Source: an uncultured Treponema sp. (GTDB taxonomy: Bacteria; Spirochaetota; Spirochaetia; Treponematales; Treponemataceae). Taken from it: 5,620 nucleotides of DNA. A program made the translations under genes and the position numbers. The first letter of the stretch is position 1; every line of letters begins with the position of its first letter. The notes under the pieces are model-generated. The model saw nothing but the letters and a program-made list of their open reading frames with translations, had not been told where the DNA came from and did not search any database. The stretch spans positions 1-5,620 of the forward strand of contig CAJOPO010000454.1 of assembly GCA_905236315.1 (NCBI GenBank), given 5' to 3'. This document shows positions 1 through 5,620 of this stretch, piece by piece.

Positions 1-837
1 ATTCCTCTTTTGCCTAATTTTATTTGGATGACACTTGGGCAACTAAAAGAGTTAATGCGTGTCGATAACCTTGTAAATATGGACACTAGAACAGTTATCT
101 CTGGTATTCCCTTTGCCTTTGAAAAAGAACCTAGCACAAAGGCGTATTTTACAGATGAGGCGTTGTATAACAGCCTTTTTGCTTCAAAAGATATTCAAGA
201 AGACTTTGCAAACATTTATCAAAAAATTAACAATTATAAAATGCTTCATGAAACCTCCATTGTGCGCACTCCACTAAATCAACTGATTGACTGGACAGTA
301 GATGAATACGGAATAACGTGCAACAAAAATTCAGATTTTGTAGTTAGATATTATGATATTGAAATAGAAGGCAGAGAGGTAAAGCATTGGAGCCAGCCTT
401 TATTTAAAGCCTTAGGTAGAGCAACTTTTGCATTAATTACAAAAGTATTTGGCAAAACTAGAAAGTTTTTAGTAAAGATAAAAGCGGAAATTGGTTGCTT
501 TGATAAGGTAGAACTCGCCCCTACAATTCAGTGGGAAGCCTCTCATACCGCAAAAGAAGAAAACTCTATTGATAAATATTTTAGAAAAATCATTACAGAC
601 ATCTCAAAGGATAACAAAAACATAATTTTTGACACCCTACTTTCAGAGGAAGGTGGAAGATTTTATCATGAAGAAAATAGAAATATTATTTTAGAAATAC
701 AAGAAGACATTTTAAAAGACTGCAAAGAAGCAAATGATTACGTATGGTGTACACTTCAAAGTCTAAATTTGTTAACACAGGTAAATAACTGCCTTAATAT
801 ACAGCTTAGAAACTTATTATCCTTATTGCCACTATGA
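1..837 (+). CDS. NDP-hexose 2,3-dehydratase, EvaA family (5'-truncated by window edge)
   Basis: The family removes water across C2-C3 of an NDP-4-keto-6-deoxyhexose (usually dTDP), the committing step to 2,6-dideoxysugars. The frame is open from base 1, so the start lies upstream. The TTG at 10 and ATG at 28 fall inside a conserved segment and are not starts. About 278 residues are present; family members are roughly 450-480 residues and consist of two homologous modules. The duplication is visible here. The end of module 1 (bases about 19-120: W-M-T-L-G-Q-L, R-V-D-N-L-V-N-M, R-T-V-I-S-G-I-P) is echoed at the C-terminus (bases about 739-834: W-C-T-L-Q-S-L, Q-V-N-N-C-L-N-I, R-N-L-L-S-L-L-P). 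What remains is the tail of module 1 plus a full module 2 with Q-W-E-A. Its stop overlaps the next start (ATGA), and that neighbour is the enzyme expected to act next. Family assignment is firm; the exact substrate is inferred. Confidence 0.93.
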   Translation: MPLLPNFIWMTLGQLKELMRVDNLVNMDTRTVISGIPFAFEKEPSTKAYFTDEALYNSLFASKDIQEDFANIYQKINNYKMLHETSIVRTPLNQLIDWTVDEYGITCNKNSDFVVRYYDIEIEGREVKHWSQPLFKALGRATFALITKVFGKTRKFLVKIKAEIGCFDKVELAPTIQWEASHTAKEENSIDKYFRKIITDISKDNKNIIFDTLLSEEGGRFYHEENRNIILEIQEDILKDCKEANDYVWCTLQSLNLLTQVNNCLNIQLRNLLSLLPL

Positions 838-1817
838 ACACTAAAAAAATAAAACTTGGCATTATTTGCCCTTCAGATGTTGCTTTTAGAAGATTTATGC
901 CCGCCTTAAATAAAGATAATTCTTTTGAGTTTGTGGGCATAGGCATTGAATACGAAAGACAAGAAGAGAGAGCTAAAGAATTTATAAAGCATTATGGCGG
1001 AAAAATATTTCCTAGCTATAAAGATATAGCCATCTCTCCAGAGCTTGATGCCCTTTATATTCCCCTACCCCCAGCCTTACATTACAAATGGGCAAAGGAA
1101 GCATTACAAAGCAAAAAGCATGTCTTACTAGAAAAGCCTTCTTCCACCTGTGCAAAACACACACAAGATTTAATAACTATTGCGCAAAAAGAAAATCTCG
1201 CCCTGCACGAAAATTATATGTTTGTCTTCCATAAACAAATAAGCGAAATTAATGCACTCATACAAAGTGGGGCTGTAGGAGAGGTTAGACTTTACAGAAT
1301 ATCATTTGGCTTTCCCCTAAGGGCAAAAAATGATTTTAGATATAATAAGGACTTAGGCGGAGGAGCCTTACTAGATGCAGGAGGTTATACCTTAAAGTAT
1401 GCACGCCTTCTACTAGGAGAAAGTGCAAGGATAACTTTTTCGCAAAGTAATTATATAGATGGCTTTGAAGTTGATATGTACGGTTCCGCAACTCTTGTAA
1501 ACGACTATGGTGTAACAGCTCAAGTTTCCTTTGGGATGGACAACAATTACAAGTGCAGTCTTGAAGTATGGGGCAGTAAAGGAACCTTAAACACTAACAG
1601 AGTTTTAACCGCCCCTGTTGGTTTTACTCCAGAAGTCCTTATAGAAAAGAATGGTGTTATAGATAAAATTGCACTTTCTGAAGATGATACTTTTTTTAAT
1701 TCCATTCAATATTTTAAGTCTTGCATTTTTGATGAACAAAAGAGAGAGCAAAGCTACAAAAATATTCAAGCACAAGCTTGTCTTGTAGAGCAGTTTAAAA
1801 ATTATTCAAATAAGTAG
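834..1817 (+). CDS. Gfo/Idh/MocA oxidoreductase, probable NDP-3-keto-6-deoxyhexose 3-reductase
   Basis: Probably reduces the 3-keto group of the unstable 3,4-diketo sugar released by the 2,3-dehydratase, using NAD(P)H, to give an NDP-4-keto-2,6-dideoxyhexose. The protein has 327 residues, normal for the family. An N-terminal Rossmann region (about 6-125) contains G-I-I-C-P-S-D-V-A-F-R-R and the E-K-P motif (100-102). The C-terminal alpha/beta domain contains D-L-G-G-G-A-L-L-D-A-G-G-Y (173-185). Lys101 and Tyr185 sit almost exactly where KijD10 has its reported catalytic pair (Lys102 and Tyr186, recalled from the literature). The start codon lies in the ATGA overlap with the dehydratase and no Shine-Dalgarno is evident upstream, which suggests translational coupling. 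One oddity is Cys12 where the nucleotide-binding turn normally has glycine. The family also contains other sugar dehydrogenases; the 3-ketoreductase role rests on motifs plus the dehydratase neighbour. Confidence 0.88.
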   Translation: MNTKKIKLGIICPSDVAFRRFMPALNKDNSFEFVGIGIEYERQEERAKEFIKHYGGKIFPSYKDIAISPELDALYIPLPPALHYKWAKEALQSKKHVLLEKPSSTCAKHTQDLITIAQKENLALHENYMFVFHKQISEINALIQSGAVGEVRLYRISFGFPLRAKNDFRYNKDLGGGALLDAGGYTLKYARLLLGESARITFSQSNYIDGFEVDMYGSATLVNDYGVTAQVSFGMDNNYKCSLEVWGSKGTLNTNRVLTAPVGFTPEVLIEKNGVIDKIALSEDDTFFNSIQYFKSCIFDEQKREQSYKNIQAQACLVEQFKNYSNK

Positions 1818-1823
1818 GGCAAA

Positions 1824-2729
1824 ATGACGGCAATTATTATAGGTGCAAATAGTTACATAGCAAGAAATTTAATTTACTATTTAAAGAAAAAAACAGATAT
1901 AAACATTATAGGCTTATATGATTACAATGAAGTCCAATTTGATAGTGAAGAGCCATATAAGCAAATAGACATTCTTTCACAAGAAGGAACTAGCGTCATA
2001 AATATGAATGCTGACCTTATCTTTATGTTTGTAGGAAAAACAGGTAGCCAAGATGGCTTTAGCAATTTTAAGACTTTTATAAATATAAATGAAATTTCTC
2101 TTTTAAATATTCTTAACGAATATCAAAGACAAAACTCAAAGGCAAAGATAATTTTCCCTTCTACAAGGCTTGTATATAAAGGCTCTGAAAAACCTTTAAA
2201 AGAAGATTCTGAAAAAGAGTTTAAAACCGTCTATGCCATAAATAAATTTTCTTGTGAGCAATACTTAAAACAGTTCAAGAATGTTTTTGGAATAAATTAT
2301 CTCATATTAAGAATATGCGTTCCCTATGGCACTATGATAGAGCACGCTAGTTCTTATGGGACAGCAGAGTTTATGCTAGGCAAGGCACAGAATGGAAAAG
2401 ACATCACACTATATGGGGATGGCTTACAAAGAAGAAGCATTACTTATATAGAAGATTTATGTGAAACTTTTTATAAAGCAGCCCTTTCTAATGACTGCCT
2501 AAATGATGTCTTTAACATAGGTGGAGAAGATTATAGTTTACAGCAAATAGCAAATCTTATAGCAGCAAAATATAACGTAAATGTAAAACATATAGAATGG
2601 CCTAGTGCAGCTTTAAGAATTGAGTCTGGCAGCACAGTCTTTGATGATATAAAGCTAAAAAACATAATCGGAAACACCATAAAATATAAATTTACAGATT
2701 GGATAAAAGAAGGTAGTAGCATTACATAA
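1824..2729 (+). CDS. extended SDR family NAD(P)-dependent epimerase/dehydratase, probable NDP-4-ketosugar reductase
   Basis: An extended short-chain dehydrogenase of 301 residues, cytosolic, acting on a nucleotide sugar. The N-terminal cofactor loop reads I-I-I-G-A-N-S-Y-I-A-R-N-L (4-16), a variant of GxxGxxG in which the later glycines are Ser10 and Ala13. The catalytic residues are present: S-T at 113-114 and Y-A-I-N-K at 137-141. The substrate-binding half has L-Y-G-D-G (196-200), R-R-S-I-T-Y-I-E-D-L (203-212) and N-I-G-G (231-234), all usual for nucleotide-sugar SDRs. It starts 6 bp after the oxidoreductase stop, with a weak purine stretch (AGTAGGG) overlapping that stop. Coming after a 2,3-dehydratase and a 3-ketoreductase, its best-fitting job is reduction of the C4 ketone to finish a 2,6-dideoxyhexose. 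A C4 epimerase or a dehydratase for another sugar cannot be excluded. Stereochemistry cannot be read from the sequence. Confidence 0.85.
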   Translation: MTAIIIGANSYIARNLIYYLKKKTDINIIGLYDYNEVQFDSEEPYKQIDILSQEGTSVINMNADLIFMFVGKTGSQDGFSNFKTFININEISLLNILNEYQRQNSKAKIIFPSTRLVYKGSEKPLKEDSEKEFKTVYAINKFSCEQYLKQFKNVFGINYLILRICVPYGTMIEHASSYGTAEFMLGKAQNGKDITLYGDGLQRRSITYIEDLCETFYKAALSNDCLNDVFNIGGEDYSLQQIANLIAAKYNVNVKHIEWPSAALRIESGSTVFDDIKLKNIIGNTIKYKFTDWIKEGSSIT

Positions 2730-2762
2730 AAATATGTTAAAAAAGTTTAATGAGGTCGTATT

Positions 2763-3683
2763 ATGAAAGTATCAATTATAGTTCCCGTATATTATAACGA
2801 AAAAAATCTTGTTCCTCTTTATAACGACATAAAAGAAAAAGTAATAGACGTTATAGACTATGATTATGAAATAGTTATGGTTGATGATGGCTCTAAAGAT
2901 AATTCATATAAAGTAATGCAAGAACTTGCTTCAAAAGACAGCCACATAAAGATAATAAAACTTTCAAGAAACTTTGGCTCTCATTCAGCAGTCCTTGCAG
3001 GGCTTAACTATTGCACAGGAGACTGCGCCGTGTTCAAAGCCGCAGATTTACAAGAGCCTACAGAACTTATTCTGGATATGGTAAACAAATGGAAAGAGGG
3101 AAATAACGTTGTTCTTGCAGTGCGCGAAGGAAGAGAAGAAAGCATAGACAAAGTGTTTTTTGCAAATTTTTATTACTCCCTAGTTAGACTTAGTGCCCTA
3201 AAAACAATGCCAAAGCATGGCTTTGACGTCTACTTAATAGACAGAAAGGTTATAGACGTTTTAATTACGCTTGATGAAAACAACAGTGCGCTTACAGGGC
3301 AGATACTTTGGAGTGGTTTTAAAACAGCAGAAGTTCCATATACACGCCTTGCGCGCCAAATAGGTAAAAGCCGTTATACCCTAAAAAAGAAAATAAAACT
3401 TGTAAAAGACACACTATTTAATTTTTCTAGAGTTCCAATAAAGTTTGCAAGCATTACAGGCTTCATATCCTTTTTGGGAGCCTTTATTTGGGCAGTTGTT
3501 GTTTTAATACAAAAGTGTCTAGGAAAGATAAACATACAAGGCTGGGCTTTGCTATTTATATTTCAGTTGTTTAGCTTTGGCATAATCATGCTCACCTTAG
3601 GTCTTTTAGGTGAATATATATGGAGAAACTTTGATTCTTCAAGAAACAGACCAAACTTTATAGTGGAGGATAAAAACTTCTAA
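2763..3683 (+). CDS. GT2 glycosyltransferase, DPM1/GtrB-like polyprenyl-phosphate sugar transferase
   Basis: Members move a sugar from a nucleotide donor to polyprenyl phosphate on the cytoplasmic face of the inner membrane. The protein has 306 residues, typical length. The GT-A domain (about 1-220) opens with S-I-I-V-P-V-Y-Y-N-E (4-13), has V-D-D-G-S (40-44), S-R-N-F-G (68-72), then A-A-D-L-Q-E-P (93-99) in place of the usual D-A-D-L-Q-D-P. It continues to the basic G-K-S-R-Y-T-L-K-K-K (201-210). Two hydrophobic spans follow (about 227-250 and 262-284), then a short cytosolic tail with R-N-R-P-N-F-I-V (294-301), the usual GtrB-like ending. The start is set by GAGGT at 2752-2756, six bases before the ATG. 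The 33-bp gap before it is the largest in the window and shows no terminator or convincing promoter. The donor sugar is probably the product of the upstream genes, but this is inferred from position only. Confidence 0.92.
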   Translation: MKVSIIVPVYYNEKNLVPLYNDIKEKVIDVIDYDYEIVMVDDGSKDNSYKVMQELASKDSHIKIIKLSRNFGSHSAVLAGLNYCTGDCAVFKAADLQEPTELILDMVNKWKEGNNVVLAVREGREESIDKVFFANFYYSLVRLSALKTMPKHGFDVYLIDRKVIDVLITLDENNSALTGQILWSGFKTAEVPYTRLARQIGKSRYTLKKKIKLVKDTLFNFSRVPIKFASITGFISFLGAFIWAVVVLIQKCLGKINIQGWALLFIFQLFSFGIIMLTLGLLGEYIWRNFDSSRNRPNFIVEDKNF

Positions 3684-3695
3684 CAAAGGTGTATT

Positions 3696-4370
3696 ATGAA
3701 AAATACTGAATTTGATAATTTTGCAGAAAATTATAACGATGTTCATGAAAAAAGTGTAAAAGAAGTAAGCGGAGCAGACAGAGATTACTTTAGCGAATAC
3801 AAGATTGTAGAAGTAAAAGATTACTTATGCGGAAAGTCTATTTTGGACTTTGGCTGTGGAGATGGGAACACGGCTTGCTTTATACAAAAACTTTGCACAG
3901 GCTACACATACACAGGCATTGATGTTTCTAAAGAAAGCATTAGGGTGGCAAAAGAAAGAGAGCTTCCCTCATGTTCTTTTTATGATTATGACGGAAGCAC
4001 TATTCCCTTTGCAGACGAAACCTTTGATGTGGTTTTTGCCTCTTGCGTATTTCATCATATAGAACCACAAAATAGACTTGATTCATTAAAAGAAATTTAC
4101 AGAGTGTTAAAACAAGGCGGTAAGGTTATTATCTTTGAGCATAACCCACTAAATCCTCTAACAGTAAAAGTTGTACACGACTGCCCCTTTGATAAGGGGG
4201 TAAAGTTAGAGTTTCATAGCCAACTAAAGAAAAAACTAAAAAAAGCACTTTTTAGAAACGTAAAAACCTCATTTACTATCTTTATGCCCCGCAGGTCTTT
4301 TTTCTTAAAACTCTTATGGATAGAAAAATACCTAAAGAAATGTATAGGGGGGGGCAATACTATTGCATAG
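3696..4370 (+). CDS. class I SAM-dependent methyltransferase (Methyltransf_11 type) with 3' poly-G tract; C-terminus probably out of frame
   Basis: A cytosolic SAM-dependent methyltransferase of 224 residues, probably acting on a sugar or lipid-linked glycan intermediate. Motif I is I-L-D-F-G-C-G-D-G-N (49-58), the acidic residue after strand 2 is in G-I-D-V-S (74-78), and F-D-V-V-F-A-S-C-V-F-H-H (110-121) and L-K-Q-G-G-K-V (138-144) complete the fold. The segment E-H-N-P-L-N-P-L-T (148-156) and C-P-F-D (163-166) mark a subfamily whose proteins, as I recall them, end in a G-x-Q-Y-type tail after a P-R-x-x-F segment. Here the ending is G-G-G-N-T-I-A, read through eight G at 4347-4354. With nine G the tail would be G-G-G-Q-Y-Y-C-I-G-E-K, stopping at the TGA at 4379-4381, which fits the family better. 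The gene starts 12 bp after the glycosyltransferase with AAAGGTG at 3685-3691. The methyl acceptor is unknown. Confidence 0.9.
   Translation: MKNTEFDNFAENYNDVHEKSVKEVSGADRDYFSEYKIVEVKDYLCGKSILDFGCGDGNTACFIQKLCTGYTYTGIDVSKESIRVAKERELPSCSFYDYDGSTIPFADETFDVVFASCVFHHIEPQNRLDSLKEIYRVLKQGGKVIIFEHNPLNPLTVKVVHDCPFDKGVKLEFHSQLKKKLKKALFRNVKTSFTIFMPRRSFFLKLLWIEKYLKKCIGGGNTIA
4347..4354 (+). repeat. homopolymeric G8 tract, candidate phase-variation site
   Basis: Eight consecutive G lie near the 3' end of the methyltransferase. It is by far the longest G or C run in the window; the next are five G at 4196-4200 and five C at 1068-1072. In AT-rich DNA such a run is conspicuous, and in Campylobacter and Helicobacter tracts of this length are known to change by slipped-strand mispairing. 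Length changes here move the methyltransferase stop among 4368-4370 (8 G), 4379-4381 (9 or 6 G) and 4390-4392 (7 or 10 G) in window numbering. Variability itself cannot be seen from one sequence. Confidence 0.75.
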
Positions 4371-4378
4371 GAGAGAAG
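4369..4378 (+). promoter_or_regulatory. ribosome binding site of the GT-C-like gene
   Basis: AGGAGAGAAG is a purine-rich Shine-Dalgarno stretch six bases before the ATG at 4385, and it decides that start. The annotated methyltransferase stop (TAG at 4368-4370) overlaps its first bases. If the G tract changed length, the upstream reading frame would run through this site, so tract length could affect how the two genes are coupled. Confidence 0.75.
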
Positions 4379-4384
4379 TGAAAT

Positions 4385-5620
4385 ATGAATAAAAACAACA
4401 CAATACTAAAGCACTTATTTCTTGCCACCGTTATAATAGGCTTGCTTTCCATGCTAGTATTCGTTCCGCTAGTAAGGAGCCTAATCATTAGCATTACAGA
4501 ACATTTGTTAGGTAGAAGCATAAAACAGGCGGCTTGGCACCATATACTTGTAAAGCTAGAAGTAATTTTTTTATTGATAGATATAGCCTCTAGCGTTTTT
4601 ATATTTTTATTTTCAAAAGGCAAATTAAATACGCTTGGCAAAATTCTTTTTTATTCTCTCTACGGTCTTTCTTGTATTATATGCGCTTTGTTATTCATAA
4701 AGACTGCATATATGATAGCAAATGTGGTTTCTTCTGGCATACAGGCAAACACATTAAATGAATGTAGGGGCTTTGCAAGTTATATGACAACGCAATACTT
4801 TCTAGAAGGCAAAAATCCTTATTCGTTTTCAGCCCTGACAGAAGGTAATGTGCCGTTTACATATCTTTATACAATACTAGTTCCTTTATTAGCCGCCTTA
4901 ATCTGTAAAGTAACTGACATTAGCATAATAGCGGCAAACTATGTAATCAATCTAGGTTCTGTGTTTGGTTCAGCTATTGCCATATACTTTATCGTAAAGG
5001 ATTTATTTTGCAAAAAAATGCGTCCCCTGCTTTTTATCTTGCTTGTACTTTACAATATGACGTTCTCTTCTATGTTTGGGGTTTTGCTCTTTACCCACCG
5101 CCCAGAAGCCCTTTCTATATTTGTTATGTCCTTATTGTTTCTTTGCATATATAAAAAGCCTGATAACGTTTTTATTCCAGCCTTACTTACAGTAATTTCG
5201 TTTTTCACAAAACAATATATGGCTTTTATAGCGTTTCCTGTTATGCTGTATTACGCTATTGTTAAAGGAAAGAAAACCTGCTTAAAATATTTTATTTTCT
5301 GTGCTGTTTTAACACTTGTAATATTTTCATTGGTAACGCTATGCTTTCCTCTCTACTGGACACATTCCATATTTGCACAAGCTACCGATGCTCATAGTAA
5401 ACTTAATAGAGCCGCGCTCAATATTGGGAAATTTTGCCTAAGATATTTACCTTTGTTTTTTATTATAGCACTAAGTTATTGTTTTTTAATTGCGCCTCGC
5501 ATAACAAAAAAATTATCACTTCAAAACGAAAACTCTAATTCCAAACTACTTTCAGAATCTACTACTTTGCAGCCTACATACATTCTTTTACCCATAATAG
5601 TCTTTGCTTTTCATACCATA
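4385..5620 (+). CDS. polytopic membrane protein, probable GT-C-fold glycosyltransferase (3'-truncated by window edge)
   Basis: The frame is open from the ATG at 4385 to the last base, giving 412 residues without a stop. It is rich in Phe, Leu and Ile, with about nine or more hydrophobic spans, for example near 11-37, 54-76, 87-113, 157-174, 180-204, 214-236, 242-256, 262-293, 301-323 and 354-370. A charged loop after the third span has N-E-C-R (125-128) followed by L-E-G-K-N-P-Y-S (140-147). Later come T-H-R-P-E-A-L (237-243) and F-F-T-K-Q-Y (273-278). These G-K-N-P-Y, R-P-E and T-K-Q landmarks recur in membrane glycosyltransferases of the GT39/GT87-like, GT-C group that use polyprenyl-phosphate sugars outside the cytoplasm. 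Glu126 in the first large loop is a candidate catalytic acid. Following a GtrB-like enzyme that could make such a donor, the protein may be the transferase that uses it. An uncharacterised membrane protein without transferase activity remains possible. Confidence 0.8.
   Translation, partial: MNKNNTILKHLFLATVIIGLLSMLVFVPLVRSLIISITEHLLGRSIKQAAWHHILVKLEVIFLLIDIASSVFIFLFSKGKLNTLGKILFYSLYGLSCIICALLFIKTAYMIANVVSSGIQANTLNECRGFASYMTTQYFLEGKNPYSFSALTEGNVPFTYLYTILVPLLAALICKVTDISIIAANYVINLGSVFGSAIAIYFIVKDLFCKKMRPLLFILLVLYNMTFSSMFGVLLFTHRPEALSIFVMSLLFLCIYKKPDNVFIPALLTVISFFTKQYMAFIAFPVMLYYAIVKGKKTCLKYFIFCAVLTLVIFSLVTLCFPLYWTHSIFAQATDAHSKLNRAALNIGKFCLRYLPLFFIIALSYCFLIAPRITKKLSLQNENSNSKLLSESTTLQPTYILLPIIVFAFHTI

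Noticed and set aside
10..12. TTG as the true start of the 2,3-dehydratase
   Set aside because: The frame is open to base 1, and conserved module-1 sequence follows at once. A start here would remove most of the first of the two modules typical of the family.
1068..1072. C5 run in the oxidoreductase as a second slippage site
   Set aside because: Too short for phase variation, and it encodes the conserved P-L-P-P segment in the intact frame.
2531..2722. Minus-strand open frame of 63 codons
   Set aside because: It lies wholly within the SDR gene, which has clear family motifs in its own frame. It has no recognisable domain, and its hydrophobic look is an antisense effect.
2730..2762. Promoter or terminator in the largest intergenic gap
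   Set aside because: Only 33 bp long, with no hairpin and no convincing -10/-35 pair. It holds only the ribosome binding site of the glycosyltransferase.
3850..4062. Plus-strand open frame of 70 codons
   Set aside because: It is a frame shadow inside the methyltransferase, covering motif I and the following strands, with no family resemblance of its own.
4184..4199. Inverted repeat CCCCTT / AAGGGG with a four-base loop
   Set aside because: A six-base stem inside the methyltransferase, no T run after it, and it encodes the conserved C-P-F-D segment. Coincidental rather than a terminator.
4360..4641. Minus-strand open frame of 93 codons
   Set aside because: It is antisense to the methyltransferase end and the start of the membrane transferase. 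The + strand frame continues open to the window edge with a good ribosome binding site, so the antisense frame is a shadow.

Overview
The window is an AT-rich stretch of bacterial DNA that is almost entirely coding. It holds six genes, all on the + strand and packed head to tail. Junctions are a 4-bp ATGA overlap, then gaps of 6, 33, 12 and 14 bp. No promoter or terminator is visible, so this looks like the interior of one long operon. The first gene is cut by the left edge and the last by the right edge. No RNA gene, insertion sequence or CRISPR array was seen.

Layout: (1) 1-837, the C-terminal part of an NDP-hexose 2,3-dehydratase (EvaA family); (2) 834-1817, a Gfo/Idh/MocA oxidoreductase resembling NDP-sugar 3-ketoreductases (KijD10 type); (3) 1824-2729, an extended short-chain dehydrogenase, probably the NDP-4-ketosugar reductase; (4) 2763-3683, a GT2 glycosyltransferase of the DPM1/GtrB type with two C-terminal membrane spans; (5) 3696-4370, a class I SAM-dependent methyltransferase whose 3' end carries a run of eight G; (6) 4385 to the right edge, a polytopic membrane protein resembling GT-C glycosyltransferases.

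Together the genes suggest a module that makes and places an unusual sugar. Genes 1-3 would turn an NDP-4-keto-6-deoxyhexose into an NDP-2,6-dideoxyhexose. Gene 4 would load a sugar onto a polyprenyl phosphate, gene 6 would use such a lipid-linked donor on the far side of the membrane, and gene 5 would methylate the product or a neighbouring residue. Such sugars are best known from actinomycete antibiotics. Here the membrane glycosyltransferases and the poly-G tract suggest a surface glycan instead.

The most notable signal is the G8 tract at 4347-4354. In the sequenced state the methyltransferase ends with an atypical short tail. One extra G (or two fewer) would give a tail that resembles the usual end of this methyltransferase family. 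That is the signature of a phase-variable contingency locus, or of a homopolymer length error. Low GC, AGA/ATA codon preference and a long G tract in a glycan gene fit Campylobacterota (Campylobacter or Helicobacter-like). This is a tentative assignment, and other AT-rich lineages such as spirochaetes are not excluded.
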